64,000 nucleotides of DNA from Ornithinibacter sp. (lineage in GTDB: Bacteria; Actinomycetota; Actinomycetes; Actinomycetales; Dermatophilaceae), in assembly GCA_029266735.1 (NCBI GenBank), contig JAQSWG010000008.1, positions 18,895-82,894 of the forward strand, written 5' to 3'. The notes beneath the pieces were generated by a model. That model was not told where the DNA came from. It did no database searches and saw only the letters and a program-made list of their open reading frames with translations. The position numbers and the translations under genes were made by a program. This document shows, piece after piece, positions 1 through 8,351 of the stretch (position 1 is the first letter of the stretch; each line of letters starts with the position of its first letter).

Positions 1-405
1 GGGCTCGCGTCGCTGCCCATCCCGGTGGTCCTCACGGCCCACCCGCGCCTCGTGCAGCGGGCGCGCCACCACGGGATCGACCTCGACGAGGGATCGCTGC
101 ACACCATCGAGCCCCTCGACTACCCGGCCATGGTGAGAGCGGTGAGGAACGCGCACCACGTCGTCACGGACTCCGGCGGGCTCCAGAAGGAAGCGTTCCT
201 CCTCCGCACGCCGTGCACGACCGTGCGCACCGAGACGGAGTGGACCGAGACCGTGGACCTCGGGTGGAACGTCCTCGCCCTCGACCCGGCCGACCTGCCG
301 GCGCTCGTCGCCCGCCCCGAACCTCCGGCGACGGACGAGACCCCGTACGGCGACGGCCACGCCGCCCACGCGGTGGTCACGGCCCTCGTGAGCAACCGTC
401 GGTGA
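1..405 (+). CDS. UDP-N-acetylglucosamine 2-epimerase family protein, C-terminal part
   Basis: The reading frame is open from base 1, so the gene starts left of the window; about 134 C-terminal residues are present. They carry the 2-epimerase signature DSGGLQKEA followed by RTETEWTETVDLGWN, close to the family pattern RxxTEWPE. The family (WecB, WbpI/WlbD) inverts C2 of UDP-HexNAc sugars in the cytoplasm. With wlbA/wlbC/wlbB-like genes at 4.1-6.8 kb, a WbpI/WlbD role (UDP-GlcNAc3NAcA to UDP-ManNAc3NAcA) is a reasonable inference; plain UDP-GlcNAc 2-epimerase is the alternative. The stop overlaps the next start by 4 bp (GTGA), so the two are probably translationally coupled. Confidence 0.85.
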   Translation, partial: GLASLPIPVVLTAHPRLVQRARHHGIDLDEGSLHTIEPLDYPAMVRAVRNAHHVVTDSGGLQKEAFLLRTPCTTVRTETEWTETVDLGWNVLALDPADLPALVARPEPPATDETPYGDGHAAHAVVTALVSNRR

Positions 406-2153
406 GCGGCCTGCGCACGGCGGTGCCGCCGCCGGTCCGCCGGATGCTGCGGCCCGGGGTGAGGGCCGCGCGACGCGGCGCCCGCGTCGCGAGGGCGCTG
501 CCGAGGACGCCCCGACAGGCCCGCTCCAGGCTCGAGAAGGTGCTCGACCACGTCGTGATCCCCGACGAGCGCCATCGCGCCCGGCTGCTCGCAGCGTGGC
601 GCCTGCGCACCCGCCTGGGAGCTCTCGGCCGCCAGGACCGACTGGCCGGCCAGGCGCTCGGGCTCGGTCGACGCCTGGCCCGGCGAGGGGAGGTGGAGAC
701 GGCGATCGCGGTCTACGCGGCGGGTGAGACCGCGCTGCGGTCGCCCGACTCGCGCCTCCTGCTGACGGTCCAGCGGCTGGCACTCGAGCTCCGACAGGGC
801 ACCGTGCCCGCCGACCTCTGGGACCGTGCCCGTGACCTCCTGGCGGCGGCGGACCGCGCGCTCGGCCGAGAGGACCTCGATGCCGCCGGGACACGTCTCC
901 AGGAGGCGTTCAACCTCGGGTTCCATCGGACGCTGCACTTCGAGGACATCCCGTCCCCCCTCTCCACCGACCCGGACACCTTCCTGGCGCCCTTCGTGGA
1001 GTCGTCGACGTTCCGCCTGGCCACCAGGGCCGGGGACGGCCGCCGCCCGCCCGCCGGAGACCCGGCCACGCGGCCGCACCGCCTCCTCGTGACGACGTTC
1101 ATGAACTGGAACTTCGTCGGCGAGATCATCGACGACTACCGCAACACCGCGGGCGTCGAGGTCCGCACGGTCGACCTCAAGGAGATCCCCGACGGCCCGT
1201 GGCGCGCGCAGCCCGTGGACCTGGTCAAGGACCGGCTGCGACAGGCCACCGGTGGTGGCGGTGTCGACCCACCCCCCGAGGTGCGCGAGGCGTTCGACTG
1301 GGCGGACACGGTGTTCGTCGAGTGGGGGCACCGGGCCCTCCCGTGGGTCTCGATGCTCCCCGAGCTGCGAGCACGGGTCGTCGCCCGGATCCACAGCTAC
1401 GAGGCGTTCACCCCGATGCCGATGCACACCAACTGGGCAGGCATCGACGACATCGTCTTCGTGTCGCCGCACATCCGGGCCCTGTGCGAGGTCACCGTGC
1501 CGGAGATGGTGGCGCACGCCCGTATCCATACGATCCCCAACCGCAACGTCCTCGCTCCCTACCTGCGGCCCAAGCACCCCGGCGCGGAGTTCACCCTCGG
1601 GCTCCTCGGGTGGAACAACGTCACGAAGGACCCGGCGTGGGCGCTCGACCTGCTGGAGGCCCTCCGTGAGCACGACGAGCGGTGGCGCCTACGGCTCGTC
1701 GGGAGCAACTTCCCGACCAGCAACCTCACCGGCGCGGCCACGGCATACCGCGACGCGCTGCTCCGCCGCATCGCCGCGCTGGGCGACGCCGTCGAGCGTC
1801 CGGGCTTCAGTGACGACGTCCCCGAGGCGCTGCGCCACGTCGGCGTGATGCTCAGCTCGAGCCGCCGGGAGGGCACGCACGAGGGCCTCATCCAGGGGGC
1901 GGCGAGCGGTGCGCTCCCCGTCGTGCGCAACTGGCCGTACGTGGCGCGTTGGGGCGGTGCCAGGACGATGTTCCCCGACGAGTGGGTCGTCGAGACGGCC
2001 GGTGAGGGTGCGGCCCGCGTCCTGGAGGCGACCCGGGCGGGGGCGATTGGTGAACGCGCAGCGTCGCTGGCAGAGTGGACGCTCGGACGTTATGACTGGT
2101 CGGTCGTCCGCCCGCAGCTGGACGCCCTGCTGCTCGACCGGACCCGCACGTGA
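402..2153 (+). CDS. Glycosyltransferase, GT-B fold (GT4-like), 583 aa
   Basis: The frame stays open upstream, but the GTG at 402 overlaps the previous stop as GTGA and is the natural coupled start. The N-terminal 200 residues are helical and Arg-rich with no recognised domain. The C-terminal half has GT-B features: a HSYEAF segment, FTLGLLGWNNVTKDP, and a donor-site motif SSSRREGTHEGLIQGAASGALPV with the Glu expected in retaining GT4-like enzymes. It probably adds a sugar to the lipid-linked polysaccharide on the cytoplasmic side. Donor and acceptor cannot be told. It lies in a chain of four genes joined by 4-bp overlaps. Confidence 0.8.
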   Translation: MSGLRTAVPPPVRRMLRPGVRAARRGARVARALPRTPRQARSRLEKVLDHVVIPDERHRARLLAAWRLRTRLGALGRQDRLAGQALGLGRRLARRGEVETAIAVYAAGETALRSPDSRLLLTVQRLALELRQGTVPADLWDRARDLLAAADRALGREDLDAAGTRLQEAFNLGFHRTLHFEDIPSPLSTDPDTFLAPFVESSTFRLATRAGDGRRPPAGDPATRPHRLLVTTFMNWNFVGEIIDDYRNTAGVEVRTVDLKEIPDGPWRAQPVDLVKDRLRQATGGGGVDPPPEVREAFDWADTVFVEWGHRALPWVSMLPELRARVVARIHSYEAFTPMPMHTNWAGIDDIVFVSPHIRALCEVTVPEMVAHARIHTIPNRNVLAPYLRPKHPGAEFTLGLLGWNNVTKDPAWALDLLEALREHDERWRLRLVGSNFPTSNLTGAATAYRDALLRRIAALGDAVERPGFSDDVPEALRHVGVMLSSSRREGTHEGLIQGAASGALPVVRNWPYVARWGGARTMFPDEWVVETAGEGAARVLEATRAGAIGERAASLAEWTLGRYDWSVVRPQLDALLLDRTRT

Positions 2154-3514
2154 GACTGAGGACCCACCACATCGTGAGCAGACCGCACCTGTTGTACCTC
2201 GCCTGGGGCTTCCCCCCGGCGGCGAAGTCCTGCACCTACCGCATGCTGGCCACCGCGAACTCGTTCAACCGGGCCGGGTGGCGGGTCACCGTCCTGACCC
2301 TGTCCAAGGACGCGTGGCTTCGCGAGCACGGACTCGACGAGTCGCTCCTGGATCTCGTCGACCCGGAGATCGAGGTGGAGCGGCTCCCCCTGTACCGCGA
2401 GGACCTCGAGACCGACATCCGCACCTACAGCCGGCTGCGGGCCCAGCGGCCCAAGCAGTGGATGAAGTGGCACCGCCGGCAGGACGTCCGTCAGTTCCCG
2501 GAGCTGGTGTTCGGCCGCTGGTACGGCGAGCTCGTCGAGGCGACCAGGGCGATCCACGACCGCGACCCGGTCGACCTCGTCCTCACCTCTGCTGCGCCGT
2601 ACACCTTCTTCGGGCCGGCTCTCGACCTCTGGGAACAGGCCCGGGTGCCCTTCGTGCTCGACTACCGCGACGCCTGGTCGATCGACATCATCCATGACAG
2701 GCCGGCCTTCTCTCCGACGAGCCGTCGGGGACGGATCGAGCAGCGGCTGATGGCGGCCGCCCACGAGGCGTGGTTCGTGAACTCACCCATCCGCGACGCC
2801 TACGCCCAGCTGTACCCGCATCGCGCGGACGACCTGCGGATCGTCATGAACGGCTCCGACGTGGCCATCGGCACCAACCGCATCCCGCTGCGCCACCCGG
2901 AGAAGGACGAGGGTCTCGTCTTCGGCTACCTCGGCACGGTGACCTTCAAGGCCGAGCGCACCCGCGCGCTGTGCGAGGGTTGGCGCCTCGCGGGGGAACG
3001 CAGCGACGTGATAGCCCGGTCGTCCTTCGTCTTCCGTGGGCACCTGGGGGCGGGCTCGGCCCGAGGGGTCAACGCCCACGCGCGCATCATCGCCGAGTAC
3101 GCGGACCAGGGGATCAGTTACGGCGGTCCGGTCGCCAAGGCGGAGACGGCGGCCGTGTACGCGTCCTGGGACGCGCTGGTCCTCAGCCTCGTCGGGGGAC
3201 GGTACGTCACGTCGGGCAAGGTCTTCGACTACGTGTCGACCGGTCTGCCCGTCATGTCGGCTCACGGGAAGGACCACGCGGCGACCGAGGTCCTTCGGGA
3301 CTACCCGCTGTGGGTCCGCAACGACGGGCTGACCGCCGAGGACCTCGCGCGGGCGTTCATCGCCACGGCCGAGCTCGTGGAGCGGGCCAGCGTCGAGGAC
3401 CGGGCGCGAGCCCGGCAGTACGCGGAGCGATACGAGAGGTACGCCCAGATCGAACCGGCGGTTCAACGGTTGACCTTGCACCTCGCGCCCGCCCTGGTGG
3501 AGTCGGCCCCGTGA
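2150..3514 (+). CDS. Glycosyltransferase family 4-like protein, 454 aa
   Basis: This is a GT-B glycosyltransferase of the type whose N-terminus reads YLAWGFPPAAKSCTYRM, with a VPFVLDYRDAWS segment typical of Fuc4NAc/WbpY-like GT4 enzymes. The C-terminal domain has VFGYLGTVTFK and SGKVFDYVSTGLPVMSA. GTG at 2150 overlaps the preceding stop by 4 bp; GTG at 2174 (start MSRPHLLYLAWGF) is a possible shorter start. It should act on an undecaprenyl-linked intermediate of the surface polysaccharide. Specificity is unknown. Confidence 0.82.
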   Translation: MRLRTHHIVSRPHLLYLAWGFPPAAKSCTYRMLATANSFNRAGWRVTVLTLSKDAWLREHGLDESLLDLVDPEIEVERLPLYREDLETDIRTYSRLRAQRPKQWMKWHRRQDVRQFPELVFGRWYGELVEATRAIHDRDPVDLVLTSAAPYTFFGPALDLWEQARVPFVLDYRDAWSIDIIHDRPAFSPTSRRGRIEQRLMAAAHEAWFVNSPIRDAYAQLYPHRADDLRIVMNGSDVAIGTNRIPLRHPEKDEGLVFGYLGTVTFKAERTRALCEGWRLAGERSDVIARSSFVFRGHLGAGSARGVNAHARIIAEYADQGISYGGPVAKAETAAVYASWDALVLSLVGGRYVTSGKVFDYVSTGLPVMSAHGKDHAATEVLRDYPLWVRNDGLTAEDLARAFIATAELVERASVEDRARARQYAERYERYAQIEPAVQRLTLHLAPALVESAP

Positions 3515-4089
3515 AGGACCGCGCCACCGGGGAACCCTCGACCCTGTCCGCCGTGGAGACCCCCGGCAGCCTGCTGCCGGAACGGCAGGCCCCGGTCCCC
3601 CACGTCGCCGGTCGGCTCGTCGTGCTCTGCCACACCGGACCCGTTCCGCAGATCGTGCACACCTCCATCGAGCAGATCCGCGACAACGGTGGGCGGGTCG
3701 TCCTCGTGGGGCCCCTCGTCCGAGGTGCCGACGCGTCCGCTCCTGCCGACGAGGTGATCGTCCTGCGCCAGCGGGCGGCACCGGTCTACGTCGACAAGGC
3801 GAACCCCCCGCGCAAGTACAGCAGGCAGTGGGTCTCCATCGTCGCGCGGAACCTCACTCGTCGCGCGACCTTCAAGCCGGCGAGGCGTGTGCTCGGCGCC
3901 TCGACGATGTGGTGGTTGGCCGCCCTCCACAACCGGGCCGCCCTGTCCGCACTCGACAGTGCCGACGTCATCACCGCACTGGATGCCGGGGCCGTCTACA
4001 TGGTGTGGGAGGCGTCGAGGCGGAACCGCGCGGCCGCCGCGGTCAACGGCATCGGCCCCACGATGGAACACCTCGGGCTCGCCCGCTGA
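3511..4089 (+). CDS. Hypothetical protein of the polysaccharide operon, 192 aa
   Basis: I do not recognise this protein. GTG at 3511 overlaps the upstream glycosyltransferase stop as GTGA, so it is the last member of a translationally coupled set. After a 30-residue leader comes a Rossmann-like start, RLVVLCHTGPVPQIVHTSIEQI, then VVLVGPLV, and near the end DVITALDAGAVYMVWEASRRN. There is no signal peptide or membrane segment. It resembles only the first half of a GT-B protein, so it may be a truncated glycosyltransferase or a separate accessory protein. Its stop codon lies in the first copy of a perfect 29-bp tandem duplication. Confidence 0.7.
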   Translation: MKDRATGEPSTLSAVETPGSLLPERQAPVPHVAGRLVVLCHTGPVPQIVHTSIEQIRDNGGRVVLVGPLVRGADASAPADEVIVLRQRAAPVYVDKANPPRKYSRQWVSIVARNLTRRATFKPARRVLGASTMWWLAALHNRAALSALDSADVITALDAGAVYMVWEASRRNRAAAAVNGIGPTMEHLGLAR

Positions 4090-4139
4090 CACCCGGGGCA
4101 GAGCCCACGCCCCGCTGACACCCGGGGCAGAGCCCACGC
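4082..4139. repeat. Perfect 29-bp tandem duplication between convergent genes
   Basis: Two identical 29-bp units occupy 4082-4110 and 4111-4139. Each begins CCCGCTGACACCCGGGGCAG and continues AGCCCACGC. The stop codon of the 3511 gene lies in unit 1; unit 2 ends one base before the stop of the opposite-strand oxidoreductase. The duplication fills the whole intergenic space. No U-run follows, so a terminator role is uncertain. Confidence 0.9.
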
Positions 4140-5126
4140 TCAGACGGTGATGGTCTGCCCCGTGGCGGCCGACTGGATACAGGCCTCGGCGACGCGCACG
4201 GTAGCGAGTCCCTGCTCGAGGGTCACGATGTCGGCGTCCTCGCCGAGCACCGCGTTCCGGAACTGCTCGTGCTCGACGCGAAGGGGCTCGGGCTTGGGGA
4301 TGGCGTAGCGCACGACGTCGCCCTCGGACACGCCACGGAAGTTGGCGATGTCGTCCCACGTCGTCGCCACCTCACCGTTGGCGTAGTAGGTGAGGTCCGC
4401 TGTGAGGGTGTCCGCGACAAGGGTGCCCCGCTCGCCGGTGATGATCGTGACGCGCTCCTTGAGCGGCGAGAGCCAGTTGACGAGGTGGTTGGTCACCGTG
4501 CCGTTCGACAGCTGGCCGACCACGGCCACGAGGTCCTCGTGCTCGCGGCCGCTCTTGTATGCCGTGCGCGCCGCCACGGTCACGAAGCTCTGCTGGGTGA
4601 CCCACGCCGTGAGGTCGATGTCATGGGTCCCGAGGTCCTTGACCACGCCCACATCGGCGATGCGAGCAGGGAAGGGACCCTGGCGGCGGGTGGCCACCTG
4701 GTGCACCTCGCCGAGGTCGCCGGCCTCGAGGCGGGCCCTGGCCTGCTGGAGGGCGGGGTTGTAGCGCTCGATGTGGCCCACGGCGCCGACGAGGCCCCTC
4801 GTCGCGAAGGCGTTCGCGAGCTTCTCGGCCGCCGGGGTGTCCGGCGCGAGCGGTTTCTCGATGATCGCGTGGACGCCCGCCTCCGCGAGCGCGAGGCCCA
4901 CCTCTTCGTGGTAGGCCGTCGGCACGGCGACCATGCAGTAGTCGATGCCGGCGGCGATGAGCTGGTGGATGTCCTCGTGCACCGGACGCCCCGCGGCGGC
5001 GCCGTGGACATCGCCCCCGGGGTCGGCGACCGCCACGAGCTCGACGCCCGGCAGCGACCCGAGCACCCGGGCATGGTGACGCCCCATCATCCCCAGCCCG
5101 ATGAGTCCAGCACGCAGGTCGGGCAC
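4140..5126 (-). CDS. wlbA: Gfo/Idh/MocA oxidoreductase, WlbA/WbpB-like UDP-sugar 3-dehydrogenase
   Basis: The 328-residue protein has an N-terminal Rossmann fold with GLIGLGMMGRHH (residues 8-18), the family EKP motif at 90-92 (Lys91 catalytic), and GHIERYNPA, which is typical of the WlbA/WbpB branch. WlbA oxidises C3 of UDP-GlcNAcA using NAD+, giving the 3-keto substrate of the partner aminotransferase. GTG at 5126 starts 2 bases after the aminotransferase stop (TGACGGTG), so the gene is third in a wlbB-wlbC-wlbA operon. The exact nucleotide sugar is inferred from the trio, not seen directly. Confidence 0.82.
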   Translation of the reverse strand: MPDLRAGLIGLGMMGRHHARVLGSLPGVELVAVADPGGDVHGAAAGRPVHEDIHQLIAAGIDYCMVAVPTAYHEEVGLALAEAGVHAIIEKPLAPDTPAAEKLANAFATRGLVGAVGHIERYNPALQQARARLEAGDLGEVHQVATRRQGPFPARIADVGVVKDLGTHDIDLTAWVTQQSFVTVAARTAYKSGREHEDLVAVVGQLSNGTVTNHLVNWLSPLKERVTIITGERGTLVADTLTADLTYYANGEVATTWDDIANFRGVSEGDVVRYAIPKPEPLRVEHEQFRNAVLGEDADIVTLEQGLATVRVAEACIQSAATGQTITV

Positions 5127-5128
5127 CG

Positions 5129-6217
5129 TCAGGCACCAGCCGCCGCGAGGGTGTTGACCGCGGCGACGATCCGCTCGAGGTCCTCCTGGCTCAGCGACGG
5201 GTGGACGGGCAGCGACAGGCACTCCGCGGCGGCCCGCCTGGTCTCCGGCAGGTCGACGTCGACCTGGAAGGGCTTCAGCTCGTGGTTCGGCACGGGGTAG
5301 AACATCCCCGAGCCGACGTTGTGCTCCTCGCGCAGGGCCTTCGCGAAGCCGTTCCGGTCCTCGGGGACACGCACGGTGTACTGGTGGTAGACGTGGACGG
5401 CACCGTCCGCCACCGGAGGCGGAGTCACCCCGGACAGGTGGGCCGTGAGGAAGGCGGCGTTCTCCTGCCGCGTCTTGGTCCAGCCGTCGACCTTGGTGAG
5501 CTGGACCCGGCCGATGGCGGCGTGGATGTCGGTCATCCGGGCGTTGAAGCCCACGACCTCGTTGTGGTACTGCTGCTCCATCCCCTGGTTGCGGTACAGG
5601 CGCAGAAGACGTTCGGTGTCGGCGTCCGCCACGGAGACCATGCCGCCCTCTCCCGAGGTCATGTTCTTCGTGGGGTAGAGAGAGAACATCGCGAAGCGCC
5701 CGAAGGCACCCACCGGCGTCCCACCCAGTGAGGCCCCGTGGGCCTGAGCGGCGTCCTCGAAGATCATCAGGCCGTGCCGGTCGGCCACGGCCTGGAGCTC
5801 GAGCATCCTCGCCGGGTGGCCGTAGAGGTGCACCGGCATGATGCCGACCGTGCGCTCGGTGATCGCAGCCTCGACGGATGCCGGGTCCAGGCAGAAGTCG
5901 TGCGCGCCGATGTCGGCGAAGACGGGGGTGGCTCCGGTGAGTGCCACGGAGTTGCAGGTCGCGGCGAAGGTGAACGACGGGACGATCACCTCGTCGCCCT
6001 CGGTCACCCCGGACGACAGCAGCCCGAGGTGCAGACCTGAGGTCCCGGAGTTGACGGCGACGCACGAGCGCCCGAGTCCGAAGTGCTCGGAGAACTCCGC
6101 CTCGAAGGCCTTGACCTCGGGCCCCTGGGCGAGCATCCCGCTGCGCAGGACCCGATCGACCGCCTCGCGCTCCTCGTCGCCGATGAGCGGCTTGGCGGGT
6201 GGGATGAACTCGGTCAC
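5129..6217 (-). CDS. wlbC: DegT/DnrJ/EryC1 sugar aminotransferase, WlbC/WbpE-like
   Basis: This 362-residue PLP-dependent aminotransferase has the PLP lysine in SLYPTKNMTSGEGG (Lys184) and the pyridine-binding Asp in FEDAAQAHGAS (Asp155). The substrate-binding N-terminus IPPAKPLIG is typical for enzymes that aminate keto-sugar nucleotides. With WlbA it would convert UDP-3-keto-GlcNAcA to the 3-amino sugar, using glutamate as donor. GTG at 6217 overlaps the stop of the acetyltransferase gene by 4 bp, and the oxidoreductase follows within 2 bases, so the three are one unit. Confidence 0.85.
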   Translation of the reverse strand: MTEFIPPAKPLIGDEEREAVDRVLRSGMLAQGPEVKAFEAEFSEHFGLGRSCVAVNSGTSGLHLGLLSSGVTEGDEVIVPSFTFAATCNSVALTGATPVFADIGAHDFCLDPASVEAAITERTVGIMPVHLYGHPARMLELQAVADRHGLMIFEDAAQAHGASLGGTPVGAFGRFAMFSLYPTKNMTSGEGGMVSVADADTERLLRLYRNQGMEQQYHNEVVGFNARMTDIHAAIGRVQLTKVDGWTKTRQENAAFLTAHLSGVTPPPVADGAVHVYHQYTVRVPEDRNGFAKALREEHNVGSGMFYPVPNHELKPFQVDVDLPETRRAAAECLSLPVHPSLSQEDLERIVAAVNTLAAAGA

Positions 6218-6843
6218 TGTGCAGCCTCCATCAGGCGGTCGTCCTCTTCGATGTACGTCTCGCCCGTCCGCGGGCAGGTCCAGGTCCCGTCGGGGCCCGC
6301 TTCGAGCGGGACCCCGGCTCGGCCGACCCACCTTATCCGGCGAGCCGGAACCCCCGCGACGAGCGCGAAGTCCGGGACATCGGCGATGACCACCGACCCC
6401 GCCGCGACGAGCGCCCATCGCCCGATCGTCACAGGGGCGACGCAGACGGCACGGGCACCGATGGACGCGCCCGTGCGCACCGTCACCCCCACGGCCTCCC
6501 AGTCATCGCCCCGCTTGAGCCTGCCGTCGGGATCGATCGAGCGCGGGTACTGGTCGTTGGTGAAGACGGCGGCGGGGCCGACGAAGACGCCGTCCTCGAG
6601 GACCGCGGGCTCGTACACGAGGGCGTAGTTCTGCAGCTTGCAGCTGTCACCCATCCTCACCCCGGTGCCGACGTAGGCCCCCCGTCCCACGATGCAGTTC
6701 GTGCCCAGCACGGCCCCCTCGCGTACCTGTGCCAGGTGCCAGACGGAGGTTCCGTCCCCCAGGCTGGCGTCTGCGGAGACGTCTGCGCTGGGCTCGATCC
6801 TCGTGGGCACGAGTGTCCTCTCCGACGGAAGCACCTCTCCCAT
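6214..6843 (-). CDS. wlbB: Left-handed beta-helix N-acetyltransferase, WlbB/WbpD-like
   Basis: The 209-residue protein has hexapeptide repeats throughout (SADASLGDGTSVWHLAQVREGAVLG, and again GVTVRTGASIGARAVCVAPVTIG), ending with AGVPARRIRWVGRAG and a short C-terminal CPRTGETYIEEDDRL tail seen in WlbB/WbpD/QdtC-type enzymes. It should use acetyl-CoA to acetylate the 3-amino group made by the neighbouring aminotransferase, giving UDP-2,3-diacetamido sugar. ATG at 6843 is first in the operon; a -10-like TAGAGT lies 12 bases upstream, so the 5' leader would be only a few bases. Confidence 0.85.
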   Translation of the reverse strand: MGEVLPSERTLVPTRIEPSADVSADASLGDGTSVWHLAQVREGAVLGTNCIVGRGAYVGTGVRMGDSCKLQNYALVYEPAVLEDGVFVGPAAVFTNDQYPRSIDPDGRLKRGDDWEAVGVTVRTGASIGARAVCVAPVTIGRWALVAAGSVVIADVPDFALVAGVPARRIRWVGRAGVPLEAGPDGTWTCPRTGETYIEEDDRLMEAAQ

Positions 6844-6855
6844 CTGGCCGCGGTC

Positions 6856-6880
6856 ACTCTACTGGGCACTGCGTTAGGGT
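6856..6880. promoter_or_regulatory. Divergent -10 elements between wlbB-like gene and glycosyltransferase
   Basis: TAGAGT (reverse strand, 6856-6861) lies 12 bases before the wlbB-like ATG. TAGGGT (6875-6880, forward) lies 67 bases before the forward glycosyltransferase ATG, which has its own SD GACGAGGAG. Both fit the actinobacterial TANNNT form. No clear -35 was found. Confidence 0.4.
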
Positions 6881-6947
6881 GCTCACCGCGTCCCGCTCCC
6901 GGGGCCGCGTCCGACCGAGGCGGAGACCCCCGACGAGGAGCCCGTGG

Positions 6948-8339
6948 ATGAGCCCAGCGAACGACCGGACCAGCCCGCGGTCGCGGCCCCTCGTCGTCCT
7001 CGTCCGTCCCACCGACGTGGAGACCGACTCACGCGCGAAGAAGCTCGGCATCTCCTTGGCGCGCATCGGCTACGACGTCGTCGTCCTGGGTCGTTCCGGC
7101 ACGCGGAGGCGCCGTGAGGGTCGCATCGGGAGCGCGCGTGTGACCCTGCTCGTCCCCACCTCACCCCTGCGCGACAAGCCCCGCAGACTGGTGCGGATCC
7201 CGGTCAGGCGGCTTCGGCGCTTCGAGAAACCGCTGAACGTCCGGCTCCAGAGGGCGGAGAAGTGGGCCGACGGGCGGCTGCGCGCCTGGGACCGGGAAGG
7301 TGCCTACCTGTGGTCGGCCGCGCAGCGCGACTTCCGCGCCACGTACGGCACCGAGCTCGTCCGGCTGCTGCCCGATGTCGTCCACTGCCACGACCCCCGC
7401 ATGCTGCCCCTCGCCTTCGCCGCCGCCGGGCGGGTCCGTGAGGAGACGGGTCGCACGTGCCAGGTCGTCTATGACGCCCGGGAGGACTTCGCCGGAGTCC
7501 CGCCGGAGAACGTCACCCTGCACAACTACCACCGCCGCCTGCTGCGCACCGAGCGCGCCCTGGTCCCGCGAGCGGCGGCCCTGCTCACGGTGTCCGAGGA
7601 CACCGCACGTGCGCTCGCCGAACGCCTCCACCCGTCACATCCCCCCACCGTCGTCCTCAATGCCCCCGTGGCCGGCGCCGCCCCCGTCGGCGAGGTTCGC
7701 GACCTGCGCCGCGACTGCGGCATCGGACCCGACGTGCCGCTCATGGTCTACCCCGGTGCGGCCACGGCGCCTCGCGGCGTCGACACGATGATCGAAGCCC
7801 TCGTCCACGAGCCGGCCCTGCACACCGCACTCGTCGTCGTGCCCTTCCCGCACCCGCGCGCTCAGGACCTGACGTCACTGGCGGCACGCCTGGGCGTGAC
7901 CGACCGGCTGCACCTGCTGCCGCCCGTGCCGGCCGACCACGTGCCGGCCTACCTGGCCGCGGCCGACGTGGCGGTCAGTCCGATCCTCCGGGGTCCTGCC
8001 AACCACGAGGCCGCCCTTCCGAACAAGCTCTTCGAGATGCTGCACTCCGGCCGACCCGTGGTGACGAGCGACATCCGTGCCATGTCGGCGTTCGTCCGCG
8101 ACCACGGCATCGGTGTCGTGTTCCGCTCGGGTGACGCGCAGGACCTCGCCCGAGCAGTCCGCGAGGTGCTCGACGACCCTTCGCCGTACACGGACGGGGA
8201 ACGTCGAGCGCGCTTGGTCCGGGAGTGGAGCTGGCAGGCGCAGGAGGCGCCACTCGCGGCCGCCTACGCACGAGCGGCGACCCCGGGGCCGGCCCGCGGG
8301 AGTGAACCGTTCCCTGAGGTCGTCGTCGACTGGGACTGA
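6948..8339 (+). CDS. Glycosyltransferase family 4 protein, 463 aa
   Basis: ATG at 6948 follows the SD GACGAGGAG at good spacing. The protein is a complete GT-B enzyme: PLVVLVRPTDVETDSRAKK at the N-terminus, DVVHCHDPRMLPLAF, YDAREDFAGV, VVLNAPV at the linker, MVYPGAATAPRGVDTM, and a donor site EAALPNKLFEMLHSGRPVV. The same HDP...YDAxE...NKLFE layout recurs in the opposite-strand enzymes at 8352 and 12524, so the three are probably paralogues. The last 30 residues are Pro/Gly-rich. Acceptor and donor are unknown. Confidence 0.82.
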   Translation: MSPANDRTSPRSRPLVVLVRPTDVETDSRAKKLGISLARIGYDVVVLGRSGTRRRREGRIGSARVTLLVPTSPLRDKPRRLVRIPVRRLRRFEKPLNVRLQRAEKWADGRLRAWDREGAYLWSAAQRDFRATYGTELVRLLPDVVHCHDPRMLPLAFAAAGRVREETGRTCQVVYDAREDFAGVPPENVTLHNYHRRLLRTERALVPRAAALLTVSEDTARALAERLHPSHPPTVVLNAPVAGAAPVGEVRDLRRDCGIGPDVPLMVYPGAATAPRGVDTMIEALVHEPALHTALVVVPFPHPRAQDLTSLAARLGVTDRLHLLPPVPADHVPAYLAAADVAVSPILRGPANHEAALPNKLFEMLHSGRPVVTSDIRAMSAFVRDHGIGVVFRSGDAQDLARAVREVLDDPSPYTDGERRARLVREWSWQAQEAPLAAAYARAATPGPARGSEPFPEVVVDWD

Positions 8340-8351
8340 CGGCACACCGTC

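Noticed and set aside
120..1673. Long reverse-strand ORF (517 codons) opposite the first genes
   Set aside because: Arg/Gly/Pro/Val-rich with no domain; it is an antisense shadow of the epimerase and glycosyltransferase frames, common at this GC content.
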